64,000 nt of DNA from Amycolatopsis orientalis DSM 43388 (GTDB taxonomy: Bacteria > Actinomycetota > Actinomycetes > Mycobacteriales > Pseudonocardiaceae). Positions within the stretch are counted from its first letter, which is position 1, and every line of letters starts with the position of its first letter. The position numbers and the translations under genes are program-made. The notes under the pieces were generated by a model that worked only from the letters and a program-made list of their open reading frames with translations, had not been told where the DNA came from and searched no databases. Location: assembly GCF_000411975.1 (NCBI RefSeq), contig NZ_ASXG01000078.1:1-64000 (forward strand), in the 5' to 3' direction. This document shows positions 56,901 to 64,000 of this stretch, one piece after another.

Positions 56901-57749
56901 TCAGTTCCCGTCTTGTCGCGCGGTCGCGGGGCAGCGGATCGGCTGGGAGTGGGCAGGATCGAGTGCGTTGAGCACCCAGGAAATCGCGATCGGGTCTTGC
57001 GGAAAGGTCGCGTGTTCGGTGGTGGCTGCCGGGCAGTAATCCTGGACGAAGTGATTGCGCACGCCGGGTTCGCGGATGAACGACGCGGTGCCGGCCGGAG
57101 TGACAGTGGTGTCGGCGCGCGTGGCGAGCACGGAGTACCGCACGCCGGACCGCGTGATCGGCCCGGCATTGAGCGCGCGCACGAATTGCGAGCCCTGTTC
57201 CATGTCCGCGCAGGCCGGGCAGGCGGTCAGGTACATGCCGAGATCGACCAGCGGGCGCAGCACGACCGACGTATCGGCGAAGGTGACCAGCCCGTTCAGC
57301 GTGGTGCCGTGGGTGACCGGGGCGAGCAAGGCTTCGGCGTGCACCCGGCCGGGATACTGCTGGGCGTAGTACTCCGCGATCATCCCGCCCTGGGAATGGC
57401 CGACGAGGTCCACAGCGGAAGCGCCCGTCGCCGCGCGCACTCGGTCGATGAACACGGCGACCTGCCGGGCCGAGCGCGCGACCGGCCCCATGGCGTTGAC
57501 CTGGTAAGCGGTGAACCAGTCAGCGCCGTAATTCACCGCGAATACGCAGTACCCTCGCGCGGCGAGCGGTGGTTCGAGATCGCGCCAGGCGGCCGTGCTG
57601 TCGGCGGTTCCGTGCAGCAGCACCACCGGGTACGGATGCGCGTCCGATGGACGGCAGGACCAGTCGTCGGCCGCCGACGCGGCGCCGGGTGCCGCCACGC
57701 TCAGGGCCGCGATCAGCAGCAGCACCAGCACCGTCAGGCTCGTTCGCAT
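56901..57749 (-). CDS. Secreted triacylglycerol lipase
   Basis: A 282-residue secreted alpha/beta hydrolase with signal peptide (SLTVLVLLLIAALSVAAPGA). PYPVVLLHGTADSTAAWRDL is the oxyanion region, VDLVGHSQGGMIAEYYAQQY has the Ser elbow, and ATRADTTVTP the Asp; YCPAATTEHATFPQDP supplies the His. Several Cys residues suggest disulfides, as in the Streptomyces/Burkholderia lipases. GAGGGA precedes ATG 57749. Divergent from a TetR gene. Confidence 0.9.
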   Translation of the reverse strand: MRTSLTVLVLLLIAALSVAAPGAASAADDWSCRPSDAHPYPVVLLHGTADSTAAWRDLEPPLAARGYCVFAVNYGADWFTAYQVNAMGPVARSARQVAVFIDRVRAATGASAVDLVGHSQGGMIAEYYAQQYPGRVHAEALLAPVTHGTTLNGLVTFADTSVVLRPLVDLGMYLTACPACADMEQGSQFVRALNAGPITRSGVRYSVLATRADTTVTPAGTASFIREPGVRNHFVQDYCPAATTEHATFPQDPIAISWVLNALDPAHSQPIRCPATARQDGN

Positions 57750-57799
57750 GATCCCGTCCCTCACATTCGCGCGGGTATTCAGATACACCCATGCATGTG

Positions 57800-57816
57800 A
57801 GTACTATTCATGTACT
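57800..57816. promoter_or_regulatory. Candidate TetR operator dyad
   Basis: AGTACTATTCATGTACT, arms AGTAC and GTACT around seven bases, between the lipase and TetR genes. The position fits control of both. Confidence 0.5.
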
Positions 57817-57851
57817 ACCGTGGCGGTGTCAACATCCACAGAGAGGCGATC

Positions 57852-58529
57852 GTGGCTCGACTGACCCGGGCGGAGAGCGCGGCACGCACCCGCCAACTGT
57901 TGCTGGACGCCGCAGAGAAGGTGTTCGCGGACCGAGGATTCACCGACGCGACCCTCGACCAGATCGCCGATGAAGCCGGCTTCACGCGGGGCGCGGTGTA
58001 CGCCAACTACGCCAACAAGGCCGAGCTCTTCCTCGCCCTGCTCGACCGATGGCTCGCCGACGACATCGCCGAAGGCCGCGATCTCCGGGACCGGCACGGC
58101 ACGCCCGAAGCCACCATCGAGGCGCTCCGCGGCCACGGCGGCAACCGATTCGCCGACCGGCGACGGTACCTCCTGATCACCGAGTTCCGGCTCTACGCAC
58201 TGCGCCACCCCGACATCGCCGACCGGCTCCGCGAATACGAAAAGGCCTCCCGGCAGTGGTACCGCACCGCCGTTGCCGAAGCCTTCGAGCAAGCCGGGCT
58301 CACTCCGCCCGCCCCGGCCGACACCATCGCGCTCATGGTCCTCGCGCTGGAGAACGGCATCGCCACCCTCTCGCACGCCGACCCCGAGGCTATCCCCCAG
58401 CATTCCTTTCTGGACGGTCTGCAGCTCCTCACCGAGGCACTCACCGCCCTCGCCAAGACCCGAGAGGCGGAAAACCCGCAGGGAGAACGGAAGCGGTCCA
58501 GGCGACGCCGGAGCGCTCCGGAGAGCTGA
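57852..58529 (+). CDS. TetR-family regulator of lipase/GH1
   Basis: A 225-residue TetR regulator. The HTH is AARTRQLLLDAAEKVFADRG, FTDATLDQIADEAGFTRGAV and YANYANKAELFLALLDRWL. The ligand domain has RYLLITEFRLYALRHPDIAD and a Lys/Arg-rich C-terminus (ERKRSRRRRSAPES). GTG 57852 is preceded by AGAGG. Divergent from the lipase-GH1 operon; probably its repressor. Confidence 0.9.
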   Translation: MARLTRAESAARTRQLLLDAAEKVFADRGFTDATLDQIADEAGFTRGAVYANYANKAELFLALLDRWLADDIAEGRDLRDRHGTPEATIEALRGHGGNRFADRRRYLLITEFRLYALRHPDIADRLREYEKASRQWYRTAVAEAFEQAGLTPPAPADTIALMVLALENGIATLSHADPEAIPQHSFLDGLQLLTEALTALAKTREAENPQGERKRSRRRRSAPES

Positions 58530-58640
58530 TCGGGCGTACCGCGCCCGGCGAGGCAGACCCGGGCGGCCAGTCCGGCTGCCGGACAGCGGCGGCAGGCTCT
58601 GCGAATGCTCTGCGGAAACCCTTGTACCGCACCGAATGCG

Positions 58641-58709
58641 CCAGCGACGAGGACCTCGGGTGCCCGGCACGCCGGACCGATCACGGCGTCAGCCCGCCCG
58701 GCGGCAGGC
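58641..58709. repeat. Degenerate direct repeat A downstream of AraC gene
   Basis: CCAGCGACGAGGACC (58641-58655) plus CGGCGTCAGCCCGCCCGGCG (58684-58703) and the following AGGC recur at 58744-58795 with small changes. The second copy contains the last codons and stop of the AraC gene, so the region appears duplicated. Confidence 0.6.
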
Positions 58710-58743
58710 ACCGCAACCACCCCACGCAAACCGTCCCACCGCA

Positions 58744-58795
58744 CCAGCGACGAGGACCCCCGGACCGGCCGGCGTCAGCCCGCCCGGCGGTAGGC
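58744..58795. repeat. Degenerate direct repeat B, overlapping AraC 3' end
   Basis: Partner of 58641-58709, 17 bases shorter. Contains the stop (58775-58777) and last seven codons of the AraC gene. Confidence 0.6.
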
Positions 58796-59779
58796 GCCCG
58801 GAGTGCTTCCGGTCCAGCGGCGGAACGCCCGGGAAAACGCGCTGACTTCGGAGAAACCGAGCCGGGCGGCGAGCTCCGCGGTCGATTCTCCGCCCTGCAC
58901 CAGGCTCGCGATCGCGGTGTCGCGGCGGAGGTCCTCGGTGAGGCGGCGCACCGACGTTCCTTCGTCGGCGAGTTTGCGCCGCACCGTTTCCTGGCTCATC
59001 GCCAGCCTTCGCGCGATCTCCTCGGCGGAGGGCCAGACGCCGGTCGTCAGCCCCGGTTCCAGCAGCCGGCGGACCTGTTCGGCCAGGGTGACCGTGTAGC
59101 GCGGCGCGGACAGCAGGTCCCGCGGCGAGCGGGCCACCAGCTCGTCGACGTCGCGCTCGTGCCGCAGCACCGGCGACGACAGGAGCGCGCTGTCGAACAC
59201 GATGCCCGGCGAGGACGCGCCGAACCGGATCGGCACCCCGAAAAGCGCTTCCGCGGACGGCCGGGGATCGCGTCCGCCGGAAGGCAGCTCGACGCGCTCC
59301 AGCGGCATCGGCCGCTTCACCAGCCAGGCCAGCACCCGGTGCGCGGCGGAGAGGCCGACCAGCGTCAGCACGGCGTCCGGGTCGACCCGCGCGGGCGGCG
59401 GGGCGGAGAGCCCGACCCGCGTGGTGTCCGGCCCGATCTCGACGCGGAGCGTCAAAGCCGGCAACGCGCCGAGAAAACCTTGCAGCCGTTCCAGCGCCTC
59501 GCGCAGGTCGGCGGCGCCGATCAGGCCGTAGACGAGCAGGCGGAACGACCCGCGGGGCAGCGGATGCGTGCCCAGGCCGAGGAGTTCGTCGCCGGTTTCC
59601 CGCCACAGCTTCTGGACCAGGCGGACGAGCTGGTCCTCGGTCACCCGCGCCTGGTCCTGGCCGAGCAGCAGCGGGGAGACGCCCACTTCGGCCAGCATCC
59701 GGTCGATGTCCCAGCCGCGGGCACGCGCGAACGCCACCGCGGCTTGCACCAGGTCGATCGGCAACGTGCGGGGACTCAC
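58775..59779 (-). CDS. AraC-family regulator (OruR/ArgR-like, Arabinose_bd N-terminal type)
   Basis: A 334-residue regulator of the group with a long helical N-terminal domain (Arabinose_bd type; IDRMLAEVGVSPLLLGQDQA). The DNA-binding C-terminus has PSAEEIARRLAMSQETVRRK and STAELAARLGFSEVSAFSRA with RRWTGSTPGAYR. GTG 59779. It is divergent from the thiolase-led operon (123-base gap) and is the likely activator, responding to an acyl or steroid-like compound. The 3' end is partly duplicated downstream. Confidence 0.9.
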   Translation of the reverse strand: MSPRTLPIDLVQAAVAFARARGWDIDRMLAEVGVSPLLLGQDQARVTEDQLVRLVQKLWRETGDELLGLGTHPLPRGSFRLLVYGLIGAADLREALERLQGFLGALPALTLRVEIGPDTTRVGLSAPPPARVDPDAVLTLVGLSAAHRVLAWLVKRPMPLERVELPSGGRDPRPSAEALFGVPIRFGASSPGIVFDSALLSSPVLRHERDVDELVARSPRDLLSAPRYTVTLAEQVRRLLEPGLTTGVWPSAEEIARRLAMSQETVRRKLADEGTSVRRLTEDLRRDTAIASLVQGGESTAELAARLGFSEVSAFSRAFRRWTGSTPGAYRRAG

Positions 59780-59902
59780 GGCTCGTGACGTTATCAGCCG
59801 GCGCTGTGGATTTCGGTCAACGAAGCCGTGGGCCGCGGTCATCGGCCGCGGCCGCCGCGACTCGTAGCGTCGGAGCAGACGGCAGGGACAAGGAGTCGAA
59901 AC

Positions 59903-61096
59903 GTGAGCAACAGGGTCTTCGTAATCGGCGTCGGCATGACGAAGTTCGAAAAGCCCGGCCGCCGGGAAAACTGGGACTACCCGCAGATGGCGAAGGAAGC
60001 GGGCGCCAAAGCGCTCGCCGACGCGGCCGTCGGCTACGAGCAGATCGAGCAGGCGTTCGTCGGCTACGTCTACGGGGAGAGCTGTTCCGGCCACCGGGCG
60101 GTCTACGAACTGGGTCTCACCGGCATCCCGATCTTCAACGTCAACAGCAACTGCTCCACCGGATCGAGCGCCCTTTACCTCGCGGCCAACGCGGTGCGCA
60201 CCGGGCAAAGCGACCTGACGCTGGCGCTGGGCTTCGAAAAGATGCAGCCGGGCTCGCTCGGGGTCACTTTCGAGGACCGGGAACAGCCCAACGGCAACCA
60301 CTTCCAGCTGCTGGCGGAGATTTCCGAGGTGAAATTCCCGCCCGCGCCGTGGATGTTCGGCGCGGCGGGCCGGGAGCACATGCGCGAGCACGGCACCACC
60401 CTCGAGCACTTCGCCAAGATCGGGCAGAAGAACCACCGGCACTCGGTCAACAACCCGTACGCGCAGTTCCAGGATTCCTACACCTTGCAGGAGATCATGG
60501 ACTCGCCGATGATCTACGAGCCGCTGACGAAGCTGCAGTGCTCGCCGACCTCGGACGGGTCCGGTGCCGCGGTGCTCGCCAGCGAGTCCTTTGTGGAGCG
60601 GCACGGGCTCGCGGACCGGGCGGTGGAGATCGTCGCGCAAGCGGTGACCACCGACTACGCCTCGACGTTCGAAGCGCGCACCTGCAAACACCTGATCGGC
60701 CACGACATGAACGTCCAGGCGGCCCGGAAAGCCTACGACCAGGCGGGTCTCGGCCCGGAGGACATCCAGGTCATCGAACTGCACGACTGTTTCTCCGCGA
60801 ACGAGCTGCTGCTCTACGAGGCGCTCGGGCTCTGCGGCGAAGGAGAAGCGGGCAAGCTGCTGGACAACGACGACACGACCTACGGCGGAAAGTGGGTCGT
60901 CAATCCTTCCGGCGGCCTGATCTCCAAGGGCCACCCGCTGGGCGCGACCGGCCTGGCCCAGTGCGCCGAGCTCACCTGGCAGCTGCGCGGCGACGCGGGC
61001 AAGCGGCAGGTGGACGGAGTACAGGCCGCCCTGCAGCACAACATCGGGATCGGCGGCACCGCCGTCGTGAGCATCTACCAGCGCGCCGTGCGCTGA
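59903..61096 (+). CDS. Thiolase-like (SCP-x type) acetyl-CoA acetyltransferase / lipid transfer protein
   Basis: A 397-residue thiolase fold. The nucleophile is Cys84 ([13 protein letters not shown]), with [20 protein letters not shown] and [20 protein letters not shown] containing the His residues, and a C-terminal [13 protein letters not shown]. In the SCP-x/lipid-transfer group the second Cys is often absent, fitting QHNIGIGG here. GTG 59903 with AAGGAG ahead is chosen. First gene of a beta-oxidation-like operon; it may thiolytically cleave branched or sterol side-chain acyl-CoA. Confidence 0.9.
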   Translation: MSNRVFVIGVGMTKFEKPGRRENWDYPQMAKEAGAKALADAAVGYEQIEQAFVGYVYGESCSGHRAVYELGLTGIPIFNVNSNCSTGSSALYLAANAVRTGQSDLTLALGFEKMQPGSLGVTFEDREQPNGNHFQLLAEISEVKFPPAPWMFGAAGREHMREHGTTLEHFAKIGQKNHRHSVNNPYAQFQDSYTLQEIMDSPMIYEPLTKLQCSPTSDGSGAAVLASESFVERHGLADRAVEIVAQAVTTDYASTFEARTCKHLIGHDMNVQAARKAYDQAGLGPEDIQVIELHDCFSANELLLYEALGLCGEGEAGKLLDNDDTTYGGKWVVNPSGGLISKGHPLGATGLAQCAELTWQLRGDAGKRQVDGVQAALQHNIGIGGTAVVSIYQRAVR

Positions 61097-61127
61097 ACCG
61101 GAAAACCCACCGAAAAGGAGAAGCATC

Positions 61128-61562
61128 ATGGGACACACCAGCGCGACCAAGGAACTGCCGGTTTCGCCGGACAAGGCGTGGGAGGTCCTCTCCGACACGT
61201 CCACCTGGGAGAACTGGCTGACGATCCACGGCGGCTGGCTGTCGGAGCCGCCCGCCCAGCTCGCCCCGGGCACGAAGCTGGTGCAGAAGGTCGTCATGCT
61301 CGGCATGGCGAACAAGATCGAGTGGACCGTCGAATCCATCGAGGAAGGCAAGCAGGCGACCATTTCCGGCGTCGGCATGGCCGGGGTGACCTGCCAGTTC
61401 GTCTTCGCGCTGGAGGCCGCCGGCTCCGGCTCCCTCGTCAGCATCGACGCCGACTTCTCCGGATCGCTGGTCGTGGGCGCGCTCGGCAAGGCGGTGGAGA
61501 AGGACGCGAACAAGAACCTGGTCACGAGCCTGGACAAGCTCGCGACCTTCGCGGCCGCCTGA
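61128..61562 (+). CDS. SRPBCC family (START-like) protein
   Basis: A 144-residue helix-grip protein: TKELPVSPDKAWEVLSDTST, ENWLTIHGGWLSEPPAQLAP, then KLVQKVVMLGMANKIEWTVE and the C-terminal helix KAVEKDANKNLVTSLDKLAT. These proteins bind hydrophobic ligands. AAAAGGAG before ATG 61128. Position between thiolase and hydratase suggests a lipid- or CoA-ester-binding helper; no enzymatic residues are evident. Confidence 0.85.
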   Translation: MGHTSATKELPVSPDKAWEVLSDTSTWENWLTIHGGWLSEPPAQLAPGTKLVQKVVMLGMANKIEWTVESIEEGKQATISGVGMAGVTCQFVFALEAAGSGSLVSIDADFSGSLVVGALGKAVEKDANKNLVTSLDKLATFAAA

Positions 61563-61572
61563 GGCGGCGGTC

Positions 61573-62433
61573 ATGACTGACGATCTTTCGTTCGACGACA
61601 GCGCGATCGGCGTCTGGACCGACCCGGTGCCCTTCGAGGTGACCGCGGACCGGATCGCGGCCTACGCGGCGGCGACCAACGACCCGATCGAGGACCATCG
61701 CAAAGGCACTGTCGCACCGCCGGTGTTCGCGATCGTCCCGGTGTTCGAATCGATGCTGGAGCCGGTGGTCGACGTGGTCCCCACATCGCTGTTCGGCCTG
61801 GTGGTGCACGGCGAGCAGGACTTCGTCGTGCACCGCGCGATCCGGCCCGGCGACGTGCTGAGCTCGCGGGCCTGCGTGATCGGGTACGAAGGCCTCTCCA
61901 ACGGCACGCGGCTGACGATCCGGCTCGAGTGCCGGGACGACACCGACGCCCTGGTCAACGAGCAGTACGTCACGTGTTTCATCCGCGGCCACGACGCCGG
62001 GCGCAAGGTCGGGGAAGCGGGTCCGCCGCACAAGCTCGACCCGGCCCTTCGCGAGCAGGCCGCCGTCGCCACCGTCGAGGCGCACGTGGACGACGACCAG
62101 ACCTTCCGGTATTCGGAGGCCTCCGGCGACCCGATGCCGATCCACCTCGACGAGCAGGTCGCCAAGGATTCGGGACTGCCGGGGATCATCGCGCACGGGC
62201 TGTGCACGATGGCGATGGCTTCCTGGGGCGTGCTCTCCGCGGTCGGCGAGTCCGACGTGACGCGGCTGCGGCGGCTGGCGGTCCGCTTCTCGAAGATGGT
62301 CTTCCCGGGCCAGGACCTCGCCACCCGCGTGTGGCGCACCGGCACCGCGAACGGCGCCACGACCTACGCGTTCGAAACGACCGCCGGCGACACGATCGTG
62401 CTCACCGACGGCCTCGCCGAAATCGCCGACTGA
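61573..62433 (+). CDS. MaoC-like double hotdog hydratase
   Basis: A 286-residue double-hotdog protein. The N-terminal half resembles the FAS1-like dehydratase region (VFAIVPVFESMLEPVVDVVP), and the C-terminal half has the MaoC signature YSEASGDPMPIHLDEQVAKD with the D-x5-H catalytic dyad and GLPGIIAHGLCTMAM. It hydrates a 2-enoyl-CoA. The layout matches bifunctional 2-enoyl-CoA hydratases of peroxisomal type. It follows the SRPBCC gene by 10 bases. Confidence 0.9.
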   Translation: MTDDLSFDDSAIGVWTDPVPFEVTADRIAAYAAATNDPIEDHRKGTVAPPVFAIVPVFESMLEPVVDVVPTSLFGLVVHGEQDFVVHRAIRPGDVLSSRACVIGYEGLSNGTRLTIRLECRDDTDALVNEQYVTCFIRGHDAGRKVGEAGPPHKLDPALREQAAVATVEAHVDDDQTFRYSEASGDPMPIHLDEQVAKDSGLPGIIAHGLCTMAMASWGVLSAVGESDVTRLRRLAVRFSKMVFPGQDLATRVWRTGTANGATTYAFETTAGDTIVLTDGLAEIAD

Positions 62434-62460
62434 TCCACCTTTTTCCAAGGAGTCGAACAC

Positions 62461-63339
62461 ATGGGACAGCTAGACGGACGCGTCGCGGTGATCACCGGCG
62501 CGGGCAGGGGCATCGGCCGCGAGCACGCGCTGCTGTTCGCCCGCGAGGGCGCGAGTGTCGTGGTCAACGACCTCGGCGGCGGCAACGACGGCTCCGGCGC
62601 CGACGCCGGCCCCGCCCAGCAGGTGGTCGACGAAATCACCGCCGCGGGCGGCACCGCCGTGGCGAACACCGGCAACATCGCGACGTGGGACGGCGCGAAG
62701 GGCTTGGTCGACCAGGCAGTCGCCGAGTTCGGCAGGCTGGACGTGGTGGTCAACAACGCGGGCATCCTGCGGGACGGGTTCATTCCCGGGTTCACCGAAG
62801 AGCAGTGGGATTCCGTGCTCACCGTGCACCTTCGCGGGCATTTCGCCGTGCTGCACCACGCGTCGACGTACTGGAAGGAGCGCAGCAAAGCCGGGGAGCA
62901 GCCGGTGGCGTCGGTGATCAACACGGCGTCGGGTTCCGGGCTGACACTGCCGAACGCCGGGCAGGCGAACTACGGCGCGGCCAAGGCCGCGATCGCGGCG
63001 CTGACTCTGATCGCCGCCGACGAACTCGCGCGTTACGGCGTCCGGGTCAACGCGATCGCGCCGGTCGCGCGCACCCGGCTGACCGAAGCCACCCCGGGCT
63101 TCGGCGACGTCATGCGCTCGACGATCGAGGAGGGGGTCGTCGACGCCTTCCACCCGGCCAACATCTCCCCTCTCGTGGCCTACCTCGCCACCGAGAAGTG
63201 CCCGATCACCGGCCGCGTCTACGCGGTGCAGGGCGGATCCGTGCAGCGGCTGACCGGCTGGTCGGTCGACCGCACGGCCGAAACCGAGGACGCGTGGACG
63301 ATCGACGGGATCCGCGACAGCGTCGAGGAATGGGGCTGA
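62461..63339 (+). CDS. SDR (3R)-hydroxyacyl-CoA dehydrogenase (HSD17B4-like)
   Basis: A 292-residue SDR of the peroxisomal multifunctional enzyme type: TGAGRGIGREHALLFAREGA, VNDLGGGNDGSGADAGPAQQ (the DLGG insert typical of this group), VVNNAGILRDGF, and Ser/Tyr/Lys in ASGSGLTLPNAGQANYGAAK. It would oxidise the (3R)-hydroxyacyl-CoA made by the hydratase. AAGGAG precedes ATG 62461. Confidence 0.92.
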   Translation: MGQLDGRVAVITGAGRGIGREHALLFAREGASVVVNDLGGGNDGSGADAGPAQQVVDEITAAGGTAVANTGNIATWDGAKGLVDQAVAEFGRLDVVVNNAGILRDGFIPGFTEEQWDSVLTVHLRGHFAVLHHASTYWKERSKAGEQPVASVINTASGSGLTLPNAGQANYGAAKAAIAALTLIAADELARYGVRVNAIAPVARTRLTEATPGFGDVMRSTIEEGVVDAFHPANISPLVAYLATEKCPITGRVYAVQGGSVQRLTGWSVDRTAETEDAWTIDGIRDSVEEWG

Positions 63340-63341
63340 GC

Positions 63342-64000
63342 ATGATCCGCTGGTCCGAATCCGATCTGGCCGTCCAGGAAGCGGTCCGCGAGTTCGTGGA
63401 CAAGGAGATCCGGCCGAACACCGACGCTCTCGAATCCGGCGAACTGCCGCCGTACGAAACGATCCGGAAGCTGTTCGCCGCGTTCGGGGTGGACGCGATG
63501 GCCGCCGAAGGAGTGCAGAAACTGCTGTCCGCGGAGCGGGCGAAGGCCGCGGGCGAGGCCAAGCCGAAACGCGATGGCGGGGGCATGCCGCTGGACGGCG
63601 CGGAAAGCCTCGCCGCGATCGTGGTCAGCGAACTCGCCGGGGTCAGCCTGGGCTTGGTCGCCTCGGTCGGCGTTTCGCTCGGGCTCGCCGCGGCGACCAT
63701 CGCCACCAAGGGCACCCTCGCGCAGAAGGAACGCTGGCTGCCGAAGCTGGCCACCTTCGAGCACATCGGCGCGTGGGCCATCACGGAACCGGATTCGGGT
63801 TCGGACGCCTTCGGCGGGATGAAAACCTCGGTCCGGCGGGACGGCGACGGGTTCGTCCTCAATGGACAGAAGACGTTCATCACCAACGGCCCGGACGCCG
63901 ACGTGCTCGTGGTGTACGCCAAGCTCGACGAGGGCGACGGCACGCCGGTCCGGGACCGCACGGTGCTCCCGTTCGTGCTCGACAAGGGCATGCCGGGTTT
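63342..64000 (+). CDS. Acyl-CoA dehydrogenase, 5' part (cut by window end)
   Basis: The first 219 residues of an acyl-CoA dehydrogenase. The N-terminal helical domain (VQEAVREFVDKEIRPNTDAL) and the middle beta domain (GAWAITEPDSGSDAFGGMKT, the FAD/substrate ITEPxxGSD motif; then VLNGQKTFITNGPDADVLVV) are present; the catalytic C-terminal domain lies beyond 64000. It contains a charged insert (KAAGEAKPKRDGGGMPLDG) in the N-terminal part. It begins 2 bases after the SDR stop and completes the beta-oxidation set. Confidence 0.93.
   Translation, partial: MIRWSESDLAVQEAVREFVDKEIRPNTDALESGELPPYETIRKLFAAFGVDAMAAEGVQKLLSAERAKAAGEAKPKRDGGGMPLDGAESLAAIVVSELAGVSLGLVASVGVSLGLAAATIATKGTLAQKERWLPKLATFEHIGAWAITEPDSGSDAFGGMKTSVRRDGDGFVLNGQKTFITNGPDADVLVVYAKLDEGDGTPVRDRTVLPFVLDKGMPG

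Noticed and set aside
1..64000. tRNA, rRNA, insertion sequence or phage genes
   Set aside because: No cloverleaf, transposase or integrase signature was seen on either strand; absence is by eye only.

Overview
The window is a 64 kb piece of a very GC-rich actinobacterial chromosome. Codon use, GTG starts, ATGA/GTGA gene overlaps, secreted proteins with actinomycete-type signal peptides and a PPE-like ESX protein at the left edge suggest Pseudonocardiales. An Amycolatopsis-like soil organism is my inference; no rRNA or other marker gene is present to prove it. I saw no tRNA, rRNA, CRISPR array, integrase or transposase. The region reads as an accessory catabolic and secretome segment.

Layout. 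(1) 1-1483: truncated PPE-like protein gene and its overlapping partner. (2) 1790-2362: RibD/DHFR-like reductase. (3) 2462-15318, minus strand: a tightly packed array of 15 genes for aromatic catabolism. It encodes a Rieske oxygenase and VanB-type reductase, an extradiol dioxygenase, hydrolases, two SDRs, a ThDP enzyme, aspartate-dehydrogenase-like protein, MFS transporter, MBL hydrolase and FAD hydroxylase. A divergent aldehyde dehydrogenase (15544-17028) shares a control region carrying four CTTAG-type dyads, probably bound by the MarR protein at 17256-17774. (4) 17870-25700: VOC protein, three secreted proteins (SGNH, Tat alpha/beta hydrolase, CHAP), a divergent pair of paralogous HTH proteins of unknown role, and a large secreted protein with a trypsin domain nested beside a sedolisin. 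(5) 25749-31387: copper-flavoured envelope cluster (two cupredoxins, YceI, CopD, CopC, FNT channel). (6) 31458-36041: secreted S1 protease, LysE exporter, HAD phosphatase, SDR/TetR divergon. (7) 36174-39772: CoA ligase plus phosphotriesterase-like lactonase, divergent from an AraC regulator.

(8) 39943-48759: a divergent catabolic cluster. On the minus side lie NCS1 permease, NTF2-like protein, flavin reductase, GntR regulator and a degenerate RibB homologue. On the plus side lie two AA_synth (DUF1185) proteins, the second frameshifted, then alpha/beta hydrolase, aldehyde dehydrogenase, tautomerase and luciferase-like monooxygenase. The gene content suggests oxidative breakdown of a small nitrogenous or heterocyclic compound, but no substrate can be read from sequence. 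(9) 49296-55372: a second two-component flavin monooxygenase set with catechol 2,3-dioxygenase, XylT-like ferredoxin, hydrolases and AraC regulator. (10) 55568-58529: secreted GH1 glycosidase and lipase with a divergent TetR. (11) 58775-64000: AraC regulator divergent from a beta-oxidation-like operon (thiolase, SRPBCC, MaoC-like hydratase, SDR, acyl-CoA dehydrogenase cut by the window end).

Taken together the cytoplasmic clusters funnel aromatic or cyclic substrates through ring hydroxylation, ring cleavage, C-C hydrolysis and CoA-dependent degradation. Each cluster carries its own local regulator, and several operator dyads are visible.
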